Origin: an uncultured Christensenellaceae bacterium
GTDB lineage: Bacteria > Bacillota > Clostridia > Christensenellales > CAG-138
Length of the DNA stretch: 16,550 nucleotides
Reading direction: 5' to 3'
Assembly (NCBI GenBank): GCA_902475645.1
Contig: CABSAH010000018.1
Location: 1-16,550, forward strand
In this document: positions 1-8,092 of the stretch, one piece after another
Numbering within the stretch: the stretch's first letter is position 1
Layout of the letters: the number at the start of each line of letters is the position of its first letter
The notes under the pieces: model-generated
Database searches by the model: none
Told to the model about the DNA's origin: nothing
The model's input: only the letters and a program-made list of their open reading frames with translations
Program-made: the position numbers and the translations under genes

Positions 1-263
1 GAATGAACAGCATAATAACGTTCTTCTCTCATAAGTTTGTTCAGTTTCCTTATGTATTCCGCATAGTTTCGTGAAGGCGGGGACCAATAAAACACTTTGC
101 CTCCATGCGCTTCGATTTCCTTACCATATATGTTTTCCTCGCCCTCAAAAACAAGATACTGAAATTCAAATTCATCCTTGGGCGCATAACAGCCAATATC
201 CGCCGCAACCTTTTCGGCGCCGCCGATATGTAAGCCGCCCGGAATAACCAATACTTTTTTCAT
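1..263 (-). CDS. Glycosyltransferase family 4, N-terminal part only (cut by window edge)
   Basis: Reading the minus strand from an ATG at 263 gives an uninterrupted frame of 87 codons to the window edge. The product starts MKKVLVIPGGLHIGGAEKVA, the typical N-terminal strand and GGAE loop of GT-B fold glycosyltransferases of family GT4, which move a sugar from a nucleotide donor to a growing lipid-linked glycan at the inner membrane face. An AAGGAA ribosome binding site lies about 6 bases upstream of the ATG, inside the end of the preceding gene, and the two genes share an ATGA overlap at 260..263, so translation is probably coupled. The catalytic C-terminal half with the E-x7-E motif lies outside the window, so sugar specificity cannot be judged. 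It is the last visible gene of the polysaccharide operon. Confidence 0.85.
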   Translation of the reverse strand, partial: MKKVLVIPGGLHIGGAEKVAADIGCYAPKDEFEFQYLVFEGEENIYGKEIEAHGGKVFYWSPPSRNYAEYIRKLNKLMREERYYAVH

Positions 264-1288
264 TTTATTTCCTTGCTTTGTTTTTTGTTGCGTAGTCTGC
301 TATTATAATATCTGCCCAGCAGCAACACCGTTTTCTCAATTCCCAACACATTGTATGCAATGCTTACAGCTCTAACCTTCGGTACATGATGATATTTTAA
401 CAACCAACTTAAGTTTTTTGCTCGCCTTATCATAGCCGGGTATTCTTGCGAATCCTTAATAATTGCCAGCAAACATAATAGCATTGCATACTGATAAGAC
501 CAGTACTCATAGTAGAGCGTTAAAAGTGATGCTCTTTCTCCGTGGCTTTTCGTGTACAGTATTCCGTTCTCAATAGAAGAAAGAATATCCTGAATATTTC
601 TTTCGTCGATTTGAGAAGTGAGAGATCCGCTTCCTCGCCGAATACGCCCATATATCGAGATTGGGCAGACGGCAATTTGCTTACTTGCGATCATAACCCT
701 TGCAGACCATTCGATATCTTCGCTGAGTAAGCCTTTTGTAAAATACAAATTGTTTTTTTGGAACAATTCCCGGCTGATTGCTTTGCAATATGGCGCACTA
801 ATGTACTGATATCTATAGACCAGATGTTTGAGTACAGCCTCTTTCTCTGTGCTGTGAATTGGCGGAAGCTCGGGCCGCAGTTCCTTTTCAAACTCATTGT
901 TTTCTCTGTATATTCTTATTCCAAACAGGAGAACGTCTGCGCTTTTGTTTCTCATGGTAGCCAGCGCCAGCTCTGACAGTCCATCCGCTCTCTCCCATAT
1001 ATCATCGCTATCCACAAAAATCAGAAAATCACCTTGGGCAGCGTCAACGCCCGTGTTTCTCGCCGCGGAGGCTCCCGCATTATCTTGATGAACAACTTTT
1101 ATATGCTTATTCGTTCTTCCATATTGTTCACAGAGCTCTCCGCTCCGGTCCTGAGAACCATCGTCTACAAGAATAATTTCATAATCGGCATATTCTTGGT
1201 TCAATATGCTATCTACACACCGAGGCAGTTCTTTTTCCGTATTATATATCGGAATAATTATGCTGAAGCGCGGGTTGGCAATGTTCAT
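260..1288 (-). CDS. Glycosyltransferase family 2 (GT-A fold)
   Basis: Likely adds one sugar to the lipid-linked repeat unit of a surface polysaccharide, in the cytoplasm at the membrane. The 342-residue product has the family 2 nucleotide-sugar fold: FSIIIPIYNTEKELPRCVDS near residues 8-27, VDDGSQD at about 41-47, an AGASAARNTG loop at 71-80 and the metal-binding FVDSDD at 91-96. The C-terminal third is basic and poorly conserved, as is usual in polysaccharide transferases. The frame is open further upstream to a TTG at 1321, but the ATG at 1288 is preferred: it overlaps the previous stop codon as ATGA and has an AAGGAG site 11 bases upstream. It ends in another ATGA overlap with the next gene. 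Donor and acceptor cannot be predicted from sequence alone. The gene is AT-richer than the front half of the operon. Confidence 0.88.
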   Translation of the reverse strand: MNIANPRFSIIIPIYNTEKELPRCVDSILNQEYADYEIILVDDGSQDRSGELCEQYGRTNKHIKVVHQDNAGASAARNTGVDAAQGDFLIFVDSDDIWERADGLSELALATMRNKSADVLLFGIRIYRENNEFEKELRPELPPIHSTEKEAVLKHLVYRYQYISAPYCKAISRELFQKNNLYFTKGLLSEDIEWSARVMIASKQIAVCPISIYGRIRRGSGSLTSQIDERNIQDILSSIENGILYTKSHGERASLLTLYYEYWSYQYAMLLCLLAIIKDSQEYPAMIRRAKNLSWLLKYHHVPKVRAVSIAYNVLGIEKTVLLLGRYYNSRLRNKKQSKEIK

Positions 1289-2184
1289 CGTGCGTTGCTC
1301 TCCTTGTACTTTATTTTCCAAAATAAGTATAACATACCGCCCGGGATAATAGCTAACACAGTTAACATCTTATGATTCGTTCCTTTAATGATCTCGCTTA
1401 GTGTATCGCCGCTGAATTTTGCATAGCAAACATACAGCATTGCTTTTTTTATGCGGGTGCTTATCGGAAGTCTATTATCCATGTACAGGTTGGAGTTGAA
1501 TTTCCCTCCAAGCGGATTGCGGATGCGCATTTGGCGTCCCGCCTTTGTCAAACCGTCTTCCCGGTAGCTACACAGGTATACGATTTGATTATAGTAAACA
1601 CCCTTTGAGGCGCGCTCAATAAAGAAGAAGGCTGCTCCCTCTCCTATAAACTTTTCACCGGGGAAGACGGGGAACGGGTATTTTGTAAACAATTTCGTTT
1701 GAAAAACGTCACAGCAATCACGACCTTCATTGCAGATTCGAGGCTCTTTTAGAACATCAACCTTTACTCTTTCGTTTTTTACATAACAAATAGGTGACTT
1801 CACGTCTTTGCCTTTTTGGAAAATAAGCTCGCCTACATCGGGGTCATTTTCCCACTGCTTCCAACTTTTCAATATTATTTCAACGGCATCCTCGGTAAGC
1901 GTATCATCACTATCCAGAATCAATACATATTTGCCGTGAATATATGGATGTGCTGCATTCAGCGCAGTGTGTTTGCCACCGTTTTCCTTGTAGATATAGT
2001 CAATTTCAAACGCATGCTGTGTATTTTGGACCAGCTTAATATAATTTCGCGTATCATCTGTGCTTCCGTCGTCAACAATTAACCACTGAAAATTTGCACA
2101 GGTCTGATTTTTTAATGAAGAATAGCAGTTGCGCAAGCAGTCTGCTCTGTTGTATGTTGCGGTAATAATCGTTAAATCCGGCAT
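1285..2184 (-). CDS. Glycosyltransferase family 2 (GT-A fold)
   Basis: A 299-residue family 2 glycosyltransferase, a second probable chain-building enzyme of the operon. Visible motifs are LTIITATYNRADCLRNCYSS at about residues 4-23, LIVDDGSTDDT at 35-45, the KENGGKHTALNAA loop at 66-78 that contacts the donor, and LDSDD at 90-94, which supplies the metal ligands. The C-terminus contains a hydrophobic stretch (about 270-292) that could lie against the membrane. The ATG at 2184 follows the preceding stop codon by 3 bases, and a GAGGA site overlaps that stop. The gene has about 40% GC by eye, well below the aldolase and dehydrogenase genes of the same operon. Its sequence differs clearly from the next GT2, so the two probably make different linkages. 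Confidence 0.88.
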   Translation of the reverse strand: MPDLTIITATYNRADCLRNCYSSLKNQTCANFQWLIVDDGSTDDTRNYIKLVQNTQHAFEIDYIYKENGGKHTALNAAHPYIHGKYVLILDSDDTLTEDAVEIILKSWKQWENDPDVGELIFQKGKDVKSPICYVKNERVKVDVLKEPRICNEGRDCCDVFQTKLFTKYPFPVFPGEKFIGEGAAFFFIERASKGVYYNQIVYLCSYREDGLTKAGRQMRIRNPLGGKFNSNLYMDNRLPISTRIKKAMLYVCYAKFSGDTLSEIIKGTNHKMLTVLAIIPGGMLYLFWKIKYKESNAR

Positions 2185-2187
2185 TAT

Positions 2188-3405
2188 TCATCCTCGATGT
2201 ATGATTTTTCGTATTTTTGAGCGGGTGTTATCCGGAATCACGACGCTTCCACTCAGCAGTAGATGCTTGAATTGCTGTTTCAGTGTTAAGCTTCTGCGGT
2301 ATTGCCGCACGACCGTTTTAATATCCGTTCCGTTGCGCAGCGCATCAAGGGCTTTGTCATGTATCTCCCGCTGGTTGTAGCCTTCCATATTCTGTGCAGA
2401 TAGCATTTCATCCGCTGTTCCGGGATTGAGAAGCTCTGCACGGCCTGCTTCGGTTAGCTGCCGTACCGCCAGCTTTCCGCGCGGAGTAATTGCGAACACA
2501 GCCGATACACCGTCGCTGCGCTGCCGAAAGCGCGCTCCCCAGTAGTCCCCGAGACGAATGTCCGCGGCGCTGTAATCCTTTCTTGCGGCACAGTTATAGC
2601 AGGCATCGTTCAACAGAATATTTTCAAAAAACACCTGCCAGAACAATTCCGTTTCACGCTTGCCGTAATATGTCCTGCCGTCCGCATCAATCCGCAGGCA
2701 ATAGCTGTGCCAATCGTTCTTCTTATAGCGGAACCGCACGCGGTCGAATTGCTGTGAGCTTAGCTTTTTCCGAGCGGCCTTCACCGTTTCGTCCCATAGC
2801 CGATAGCTCGGAACGCCGTGACAGAATATTTCAACCAACAGGAATTGTTCACGAATGCCGATGCTTTCCGCGGCTGCGGCCATGCCCGCGATTTGACACG
2901 GCGTTCCAAACACAAGGAATTTGGCCTCCCTGTCGTCATATGCCTTGCGCATTGCCGTTTCAAATGCTTTTTCTGGATTGCTTTGTAAATACTTTGATCC
3001 ATCCAACAACGGCAGCTGCGCCATATTGTTTATTTCGATATGCTGTACCCTGTTTGTTGTCAAGTCATATGCCGCACCGATAACATGCCGGCCCCGCTGC
3101 AAAGCAAGCTTCGAAAGCTCATGTGCAATTCCACCCGATGAACAACCGCGTACCGTTTCGGCCGCCGTACTGTGCATTGCAAACAGCTCACAGCTTCGCA
3201 GGGGGATTCCCTCTTTAGGTGATGCCTGCGCACATACTGCCCGACAGCGGCCGCACAGATTGCACTTTTCGGCATCTACCAGCGCTTCATAGAAGCCTAT
3301 ACTGTTTTCCCTCAGGCGGATTGCCCCCGCGGGGCAAACTGCAATACAGGCTGCGCAGCCCGAACACCGATGCTCCGCAGGTACAAAAGAAATATTATTG
3401 TTCAT
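2188..3405 (-). CDS. Ferredoxin-domain FrhB-like protein (F420 hydrogenase/dehydrogenase beta-subunit family)
   Basis: A 405-residue iron-sulfur protein. Two CxxCxxCxxxC motifs (C14, C17, C20, C24 and C48, C51, C54, C58) form a two-cluster ferredoxin module. A domain of the coenzyme F420 hydrogenase/dehydrogenase beta-subunit family follows, with VFGTPCQIAG near 166-175, FCHGVPSYRLW near 194-204 and a YSAADIRLGDYWGARF region in the second half. Homologues in polysaccharide clusters are common and often sit next to a polysaccharide pyruvyl transferase family gene, as here; their reaction is not established to my knowledge. A redox change to a sugar or substituent, using iron-sulfur clusters and a flavin rather than F420, is inference. 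The ATG at 3405 overlaps the upstream gene by 11 bases. The ribosome binding site is weak (GAAGAG), which points to translational coupling. Confidence 0.88.
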   Translation of the reverse strand: MNNNISFVPAEHRCSGCAACIAVCPAGAIRLRENSIGFYEALVDAEKCNLCGRCRAVCAQASPKEGIPLRSCELFAMHSTAAETVRGCSSGGIAHELSKLALQRGRHVIGAAYDLTTNRVQHIEINNMAQLPLLDGSKYLQSNPEKAFETAMRKAYDDREAKFLVFGTPCQIAGMAAAAESIGIREQFLLVEIFCHGVPSYRLWDETVKAARKKLSSQQFDRVRFRYKKNDWHSYCLRIDADGRTYYGKRETELFWQVFFENILLNDACYNCAARKDYSAADIRLGDYWGARFRQRSDGVSAVFAITPRGKLAVRQLTEAGRAELLNPGTADEMLSAQNMEGYNQREIHDKALDALRNGTDIKTVVRQYRRSLTLKQQFKHLLLSGSVVIPDNTRSKIRKIIHRG

Positions 3406-4489
3406 CTATGCTCTTCAATGCCCCCTCAAGATAAGCCCTGCTCCTTTCCGCCATTGCGGCAATGCGGTTATCCACGGCTTCATACTCAATGGGAACCGAT
3501 AAAACCCTTTCCAACGATGTCATGCTCAGGTCGGGCAATCTTCTGTGCGGAAGGCCTGTTTCATCCAGAAGGGATAACAGCTTGAATTTATTGATGCTCT
3601 CACGAACATATACGGCCAAGCTGCAATGCGCCTTCATGCCCACCACCGCGCCGTGAAACGTATCCGTTACCACGCACGCCGCGTCCTTAAAATAAGCGTA
3701 CCACTCCGATGCGTTGCATACAATATTTTTATCGCACCATGCATGATATGTTCCCAGCGATACTGTCATCAAGCCGTGCGCCTTGGCATATGCTTTTATT
3801 CCATTGATTTCCTCCGGCAAAAGCATATTTCGGTCGTATGCATAAACAATCATGTAAGGAGCCTTAATCGGCTTAACCTCCGCCTGCAGCGATGAGCAGT
3901 CATGGAGCAAAACCGGATCGCATACCAACGGAACCTCACGCCCCGTAAGCGAAAGAATCATCCGCCGGGTATGGGCATCGCGCGCAGAAAGAGAATATAG
4001 CTTTTTAAGCCCTTCCGCGACAAGCTCATAGCATCCGAAACTGCGCAGCATTTCATCCGTCGTCCGCCCAAAGGCCGGCGCATAGGCTATTGCCGGCGCC
4101 TTCAGGCCATAGCCGTACATCATGCGATTGCAGCCGACGTCGATGCTGAATACTTCATCGCTTCCGATTATAATTGCATCCACCGCATCCGTATCATACG
4201 GCAAATAGGTATATCGGCGCAAAGCCTCCCTATGCTTCAAAACCTTTCTGACATTAAATAATGTTGCCCGAAGTCCCTTTTCAAAAAGATAGTTTTTTAC
4301 GTAATAGGGAAATGCGCGCAATGAACCGGAATTCTTTTTTTGCTCACTGCGGTCAAAGTCAAAGTTTTTCTCATATGTAAGCACTATGGGCGTATGACCA
4401 AGTCCGCGAAGAACCTCACCCATCGCCGCAAGCTGTAGCTGAGCGCCCTGATTATTTACCGTATAATGTGTCAATATACCTATTTTCAT
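3395..4489 (-). CDS. Polysaccharide pyruvyl transferase family protein
   Basis: A 364-residue member of the polysaccharide pyruvyl transferase family (CsaB/WcaK type). Characterised members transfer the enolpyruvyl group of phosphoenolpyruvate to a sugar hydroxyl pair to form a pyruvate ketal. Visible features are the N-terminal MKIGILTHYTVNNQGAQLQL glycine-rich loop (13-20), IIIGSDEVF at 106-114, CDPVLL at 190-195 and the conserved VVTDTFHGAVVG block at 273-284, whose histidine is expected near the PEP site. The ATG at 4489 is supported by an AAGGGGT site about 8 bases upstream and lies 38 bases inside the end of the preceding gene. A start further inside would lose the first strand. Pyruvylation would add negative charge to the glycan. 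Some family members next to FrhB-like genes may do something else, so the precise reaction is inferred. Confidence 0.9.
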   Translation of the reverse strand: MKIGILTHYTVNNQGAQLQLAAMGEVLRGLGHTPIVLTYEKNFDFDRSEQKKNSGSLRAFPYYVKNYLFEKGLRATLFNVRKVLKHREALRRYTYLPYDTDAVDAIIIGSDEVFSIDVGCNRMMYGYGLKAPAIAYAPAFGRTTDEMLRSFGCYELVAEGLKKLYSLSARDAHTRRMILSLTGREVPLVCDPVLLHDCSSLQAEVKPIKAPYMIVYAYDRNMLLPEEINGIKAYAKAHGLMTVSLGTYHAWCDKNIVCNASEWYAYFKDAACVVTDTFHGAVVGMKAHCSLAVYVRESINKFKLLSLLDETGLPHRRLPDLSMTSLERVLSVPIEYEAVDNRIAAMAERSRAYLEGALKSIDEQ

Positions 4490-5621
4490 CGTTTTTACCC
4501 CTTAGAAGGCCATATATATCGCTAAGCTCCCGCCGCACGTTTGTGTCCGCATAGAGCTGCGCCCTTTCATAGCCTGCCTGCCCCATGCGGGCGGCCAGCT
4601 CGCTGTCGTTCAGCAGCGCCGCTATTTTTTCGGCAAAGGCGGCAGCGTCCGTCGGCGGCAGCATATAGCCCGTCACATCCGGAACAATCAACTCTCTGTG
4701 TCCGCGGTTGCAGGACGCCACCACGGGCTTTGACAGCAGCATCCCCTCCACAATGTTCATCGGCAGCCCCTCGCGGTAGCTGCACGAGACGATTACATCC
4801 GCTATATTGGCATATCGCTCCAAATCGGTGCGGTAGCCCAGAAATTCCACGTGCTCCTGCAAGCCGAGCGCCGCCACCTCTGCCTGTAAATCCGGCAGTG
4901 TTGGGCCGTTTCCTGCCAGCAGCAGTCTTATATTCGGCTGTTTCTTTCTCAGCGCGTCCGTCGCACGGATCGCCGTAATCTGATTCTTATTGGGCAGCAG
5001 TTCGCCTGTGCAGAGCAGTAGCCTTTCATCCTCCGCATAGCCGAGCTCCCGCCGCAGCTCCGCGCATTCCGTTTCGCTCAGCTTGCGGTATTTTGTAGAA
5101 TTTGCGCCCACACCATGAATGCGCGCAACATGGGTCGGGAATTTCTCCGTTGCGAGGTCGTAATCCTCCTGCGTGATTGTGATCAACTCATCCGTATAGC
5201 GACACATGAGCTTTTCTACCGGATACCAGATGAGCCAATTCTTCTTCGGCGCTCCCTTGTAAAAATGAAAGCCGTGGGCGGTATAGAACACCCTTGTGCC
5301 ATGCCTGCGGGCCTTACGCGCCGCCAAACGCCCCAATACCCCGCCGACGGGAGTATTGCAGTGGACAACATCATAGCCGCCCCCGTCGATTATTTCCTTT
5401 AGCTGCTTATATGCTCCGCGATTCTTAGCCGAAAACGGAGAGCGCTGAAACGGCACGTCAAAGACCTGCTCCACGAAATCCAGCCTTAATCCGTTCTTTT
5501 CGGCAAGATTGTTCCGCGCCGCCACGTGCACCTCGCAGCCGTGCTCATGCAGCATAGCCACAAGCGGCCTGTGAAATTGGCAGATGTGCGATTGTACGGT
5601 GGCAACAAGCAATACTTTCAT
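4452..5621 (-). CDS. Glycosyltransferase family 4 (GT-B fold, EpsD/capsule type)
   Basis: A 389-residue retaining glycosyltransferase of the GT-B fold. The N-terminal domain begins MKVLLVATVQSHICQFHRPL and contains VFYTAHGFHFYKGAPKKNWL near 111-130, a sequence block typical of capsule and exopolysaccharide transferases of clostridia and streptococci. The C-terminal domain shows the donor-binding LLLAGNGP (233-240) and the EGLPMNIVE signature (E284 and E292, the E-x7-E pair). It should transfer a sugar from a nucleotide donor to the lipid-linked intermediate. Donor identity is unknown; N-acetylated sugars are common for this type, but that is inference. It starts 10 bases after the preceding stop with only a weak AAGAAA site. 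The gene is GC-rich (about 60% by eye), unlike its upstream neighbour. Confidence 0.9.
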   Translation of the reverse strand: MKVLLVATVQSHICQFHRPLVAMLHEHGCEVHVAARNNLAEKNGLRLDFVEQVFDVPFQRSPFSAKNRGAYKQLKEIIDGGGYDVVHCNTPVGGVLGRLAARKARRHGTRVFYTAHGFHFYKGAPKKNWLIWYPVEKLMCRYTDELITITQEDYDLATEKFPTHVARIHGVGANSTKYRKLSETECAELRRELGYAEDERLLLCTGELLPNKNQITAIRATDALRKKQPNIRLLLAGNGPTLPDLQAEVAALGLQEHVEFLGYRTDLERYANIADVIVSCSYREGLPMNIVEGMLLSKPVVASCNRGHRELIVPDVTGYMLPPTDAAAFAEKIAALLNDSELAARMGQAGYERAQLYADTNVRRELSDIYGLLRGKNDENRYIDTLYGK

Positions 5622-5631
5622 GCGTGTTTTC

Positions 5632-7206
5632 TTAAAAAGGCAAAATCATGTTAATTGTAAAAACAAGGTTCAAACAAAACGCCCTAAAGGGAGTTTCATG
5701 CTGATTCACAACCCGTATCCCCATATTGTATAGTTTATTGTTCAGCAACTTTTTCATATCAAGGTGATGCCTGTCCGATATCCTGTCTGTCAGCGGCACC
5801 CTAAACAGCGTATCGAGAAATTTGCGGTTATTGTAAACAATGGTAATGTCAGAATAAAATTTCATTTCGCTTATGTTCAGTCCTCCCCAGCTTCCCCAAG
5901 ATACCTCGCTGTAATGCATATCTGCCGGCGGATACTGCGAAGGAATCAAATCATATTCATATTCCTCAATATATTGGTCAAACAGTCGGTCAAGCTTATG
6001 TGCCAATCTACGGTTAAGAAGAAAGATCTTATACAGATTTCGATAAAGCTTGCCCGACAGCGGCGGCATTGTTCTTCTGCCGTAATATTTATACCAGTAT
6101 GCGCGGATTGATTCGCTGACCCAACTTTTCACTTCAACATCCGCCGGCAAATGTTCGGATAGATAAATTCTTTTGCGAATTTCATTTTCAGGCGTTTGTG
6201 CAATGTGTGCGTTGTTGTGCAGAATAATCATGCGTTTTATATCATAATCCGCCAGTGATGCAGGGTCTGTGGGGATACGATAGCATTCCCACGGGACTGC
6301 AAATTCCGCGGCAATTCTCTTTGCCGCCTCGCAGTCGATTGATTCCTTATCCGCAGAAAGGTAGCTGAAAGCGCGAAAGCGATTATATATACCGTTTGCC
6401 GCTGCAAAGGTCGTATTGCTGTCGATGCCGCCCGTCAGCGATATCCATGGGTTTTGCCATTTCTTACCGACCAATGTCATTCCGTTTTTCAGTATCCCTG
6501 CCGCCTCGCGGATTACCTCATCATATTCATTTTCATCCTGAACCTGCTTCAGCCCGGCAAGCGGATAAAACCGCTTATGGTATATGCGCCTATCCGCAAC
6601 GGAATACTTCGTATTTGGCACAACCCGCTTTAACTCGGAAAACGGGGTCAAATCTGCGGGAAGATACGGTCCCAACACTCGCCCGTACCATTTGTAGCGG
6701 ATTAGCTCCTTTACAAAGGGAGTCATATTCAACCCAAGTATGTCTGCTACAAGTTGTGAATGGGACGTGAGATAAAAGGTTCCGTTCACAATGCCTGAGC
6801 ACGCGGACTGTATACCGGACGGATCCGTTAAAAAGCTGACCTTATCACCCTCCATGAATCCAAGCACAAAAATTCCAGTTAACTCACTGATTACATCATA
6901 GAAATCAGAGACTCCAAAATGTGCAGCAATTCTTTTAAGGATATTGCTTTCTGAAATTTCCATAGTAAACGGATTGTACGCATGCCCGAACAGGAAAAAA
7001 ATCCGTCCATCCTTATGAACCCAGTAAAAACCAGTGTCACTATGTGTCCATACATAAAAGTTTCCTAATCCCGTACACTTCCACTCGCCAAAAAACGGGA
7101 AGTTATTGCCGTCTATGCCGGGGTTATCCGTCATCAGAAACCCGCGAATGAACAGATATTTCCTTAAATCTTCTCTTTCCTTTAAGACTATTCTTATATC
7201 ATCCAT
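5632..7206 (-). CDS. Asparagine synthetase-like protein lacking the glutaminase cysteine
   Basis: A 524-residue protein with the layout of class B asparagine synthetase: an N-terminal glutamine-amidotransferase-like domain (about 36-210) and a C-terminal ATP-pyrophosphatase domain with the P-loop ISLTGGIDSNTT at 255-266. Two departures stand out. The protein starts MDDIRIV and carries about 35 extra residues, so the Cys-2 nucleophile that hydrolyses glutamine is missing. The second conserved loop, normally GxGxDExFxGY, appears reduced to VSESIRAYW near 363-371. By analogy with beta-lactam synthetase and related enzymes, it may adenylate a carboxylate and join it to an amine instead of using glutamine-derived ammonia; this is inference. 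It overlaps the upstream dehydrogenase gene by 8 bases (ATG at 7206). GC content is clearly lower than in both neighbours. Confidence 0.82.
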   Translation of the reverse strand: MDDIRIVLKEREDLRKYLFIRGFLMTDNPGIDGNNFPFFGEWKCTGLGNFYVWTHSDTGFYWVHKDGRIFFLFGHAYNPFTMEISESNILKRIAAHFGVSDFYDVISELTGIFVLGFMEGDKVSFLTDPSGIQSACSGIVNGTFYLTSHSQLVADILGLNMTPFVKELIRYKWYGRVLGPYLPADLTPFSELKRVVPNTKYSVADRRIYHKRFYPLAGLKQVQDENEYDEVIREAAGILKNGMTLVGKKWQNPWISLTGGIDSNTTFAAANGIYNRFRAFSYLSADKESIDCEAAKRIAAEFAVPWECYRIPTDPASLADYDIKRMIILHNNAHIAQTPENEIRKRIYLSEHLPADVEVKSWVSESIRAYWYKYYGRRTMPPLSGKLYRNLYKIFLLNRRLAHKLDRLFDQYIEEYEYDLIPSQYPPADMHYSEVSWGSWGGLNISEMKFYSDITIVYNNRKFLDTLFRVPLTDRISDRHHLDMKKLLNNKLYNMGIRVVNQHETPFRAFCLNLVFTINMILPF

Positions 7207-8092
7207 TCCGGACCAATCTCCCCCTTATCATCTTCCACATTCTCTCCCGATTCCACTCTCCGACAAAGCTGTTATGCGGGGTTAGGATCACGTTTTCCAT
7301 TCCCCACAGCGGGCTGTCTTCCGGCAGGGGCTCTTCCCCAAATACGTCCAGCACGGCGCGGCCGCTGTTTTGCAGCCACGCGGTCAGGGCGTCTCCGTCC
7401 GCCAAGGCGCCGCGGGCAATATTGACGAATACCGCGCCGCTGTGCAGGCTGTCAAAAACATCCTTGTTCACGATGCCGCGGGTCTCATTCGTCAGGGCGA
7501 TGCAGCAAATCAGGATATCGCACACCGCAGCAGCGTCCGGCAGCTTATCCAGAGGTAGAACCTCGTCAAAATCCGGCAGCTCCCGCGCGGTGCGGTTCAC
7601 CCCGGTGATACGGCAGCCGAAGGCGCGCAGGCGCCTTGCGGTTTCCCGCCCAACATCGCCGCAGCCCAATATGCATACCCGCCTGCCCGAAAGCTCCGTC
7701 AGGCCGCGATGCTTTTCCCATTTGCGCCGCGCTTGATTTTCCGCAAAAAAGCGGCTTTTCTTATATAGCTGCAATATACCGCATACGGCAAACTCCGCCA
7801 TGGGCACGCTATATACGCCCGCGGCATTGTGCAGCGCTATATTGTGCGCACGGATATAGTCCGTCGGCACGCGGTCAAGCCCCGCGCTTGTAAGCTGAAT
7901 AAGGCGCAGATTGGTGAAGCGCTCGATGGGGTTATACAGGAACAATCCGTTGCACACAACCGCCCCGTATCGCTCCGGATGCTCTACCGCGGCGCGCTCA
8001 TCGGGATGCACATACACCCTGTGTCCTGCCGCCTCCAGCCACATTCGCTCATCGCCGTTGAGCTGAAATGCGCCTGTTACAAGAACGTTCAT
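7199..8092 (-). CDS. D-isomer-specific 2-hydroxyacid dehydrogenase
   Basis: A 297-residue NAD(P)-dependent dehydrogenase that interconverts a 2-keto acid and a D-2-hydroxy acid. The Rossmann motif GCGDVG lies at about 143-148. The family's catalytic set is complete: Arg in VNIARGALADGDAL (R227), Glu in DVFGEEPLPEDSPLW (E254) and His in ILTPHNS (H273). The substrate-side motif LTSAGLDRVP is present near 67-76. The frame opens earlier at a TTG (8131), but the ATG at 8092 is chosen because it overlaps the aldolase stop as ATGA and has an AAAGGA site 8 bases upstream; the shorter form also begins at the expected first strand (MNVLVTGAF). Position between an aldolase and an amide-forming enzyme suggests that it makes an organic acid for the glycan rather than serving central metabolism. 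Substrate unknown. Confidence 0.9.
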   Translation of the reverse strand: MNVLVTGAFQLNGDERMWLEAAGHRVYVHPDERAAVEHPERYGAVVCNGLFLYNPIERFTNLRLIQLTSAGLDRVPTDYIRAHNIALHNAAGVYSVPMAEFAVCGILQLYKKSRFFAENQARRKWEKHRGLTELSGRRVCILGCGDVGRETARRLRAFGCRITGVNRTARELPDFDEVLPLDKLPDAAAVCDILICCIALTNETRGIVNKDVFDSLHSGAVFVNIARGALADGDALTAWLQNSGRAVLDVFGEEPLPEDSPLWGMENVILTPHNSFVGEWNRERMWKMIRGRLVRNG

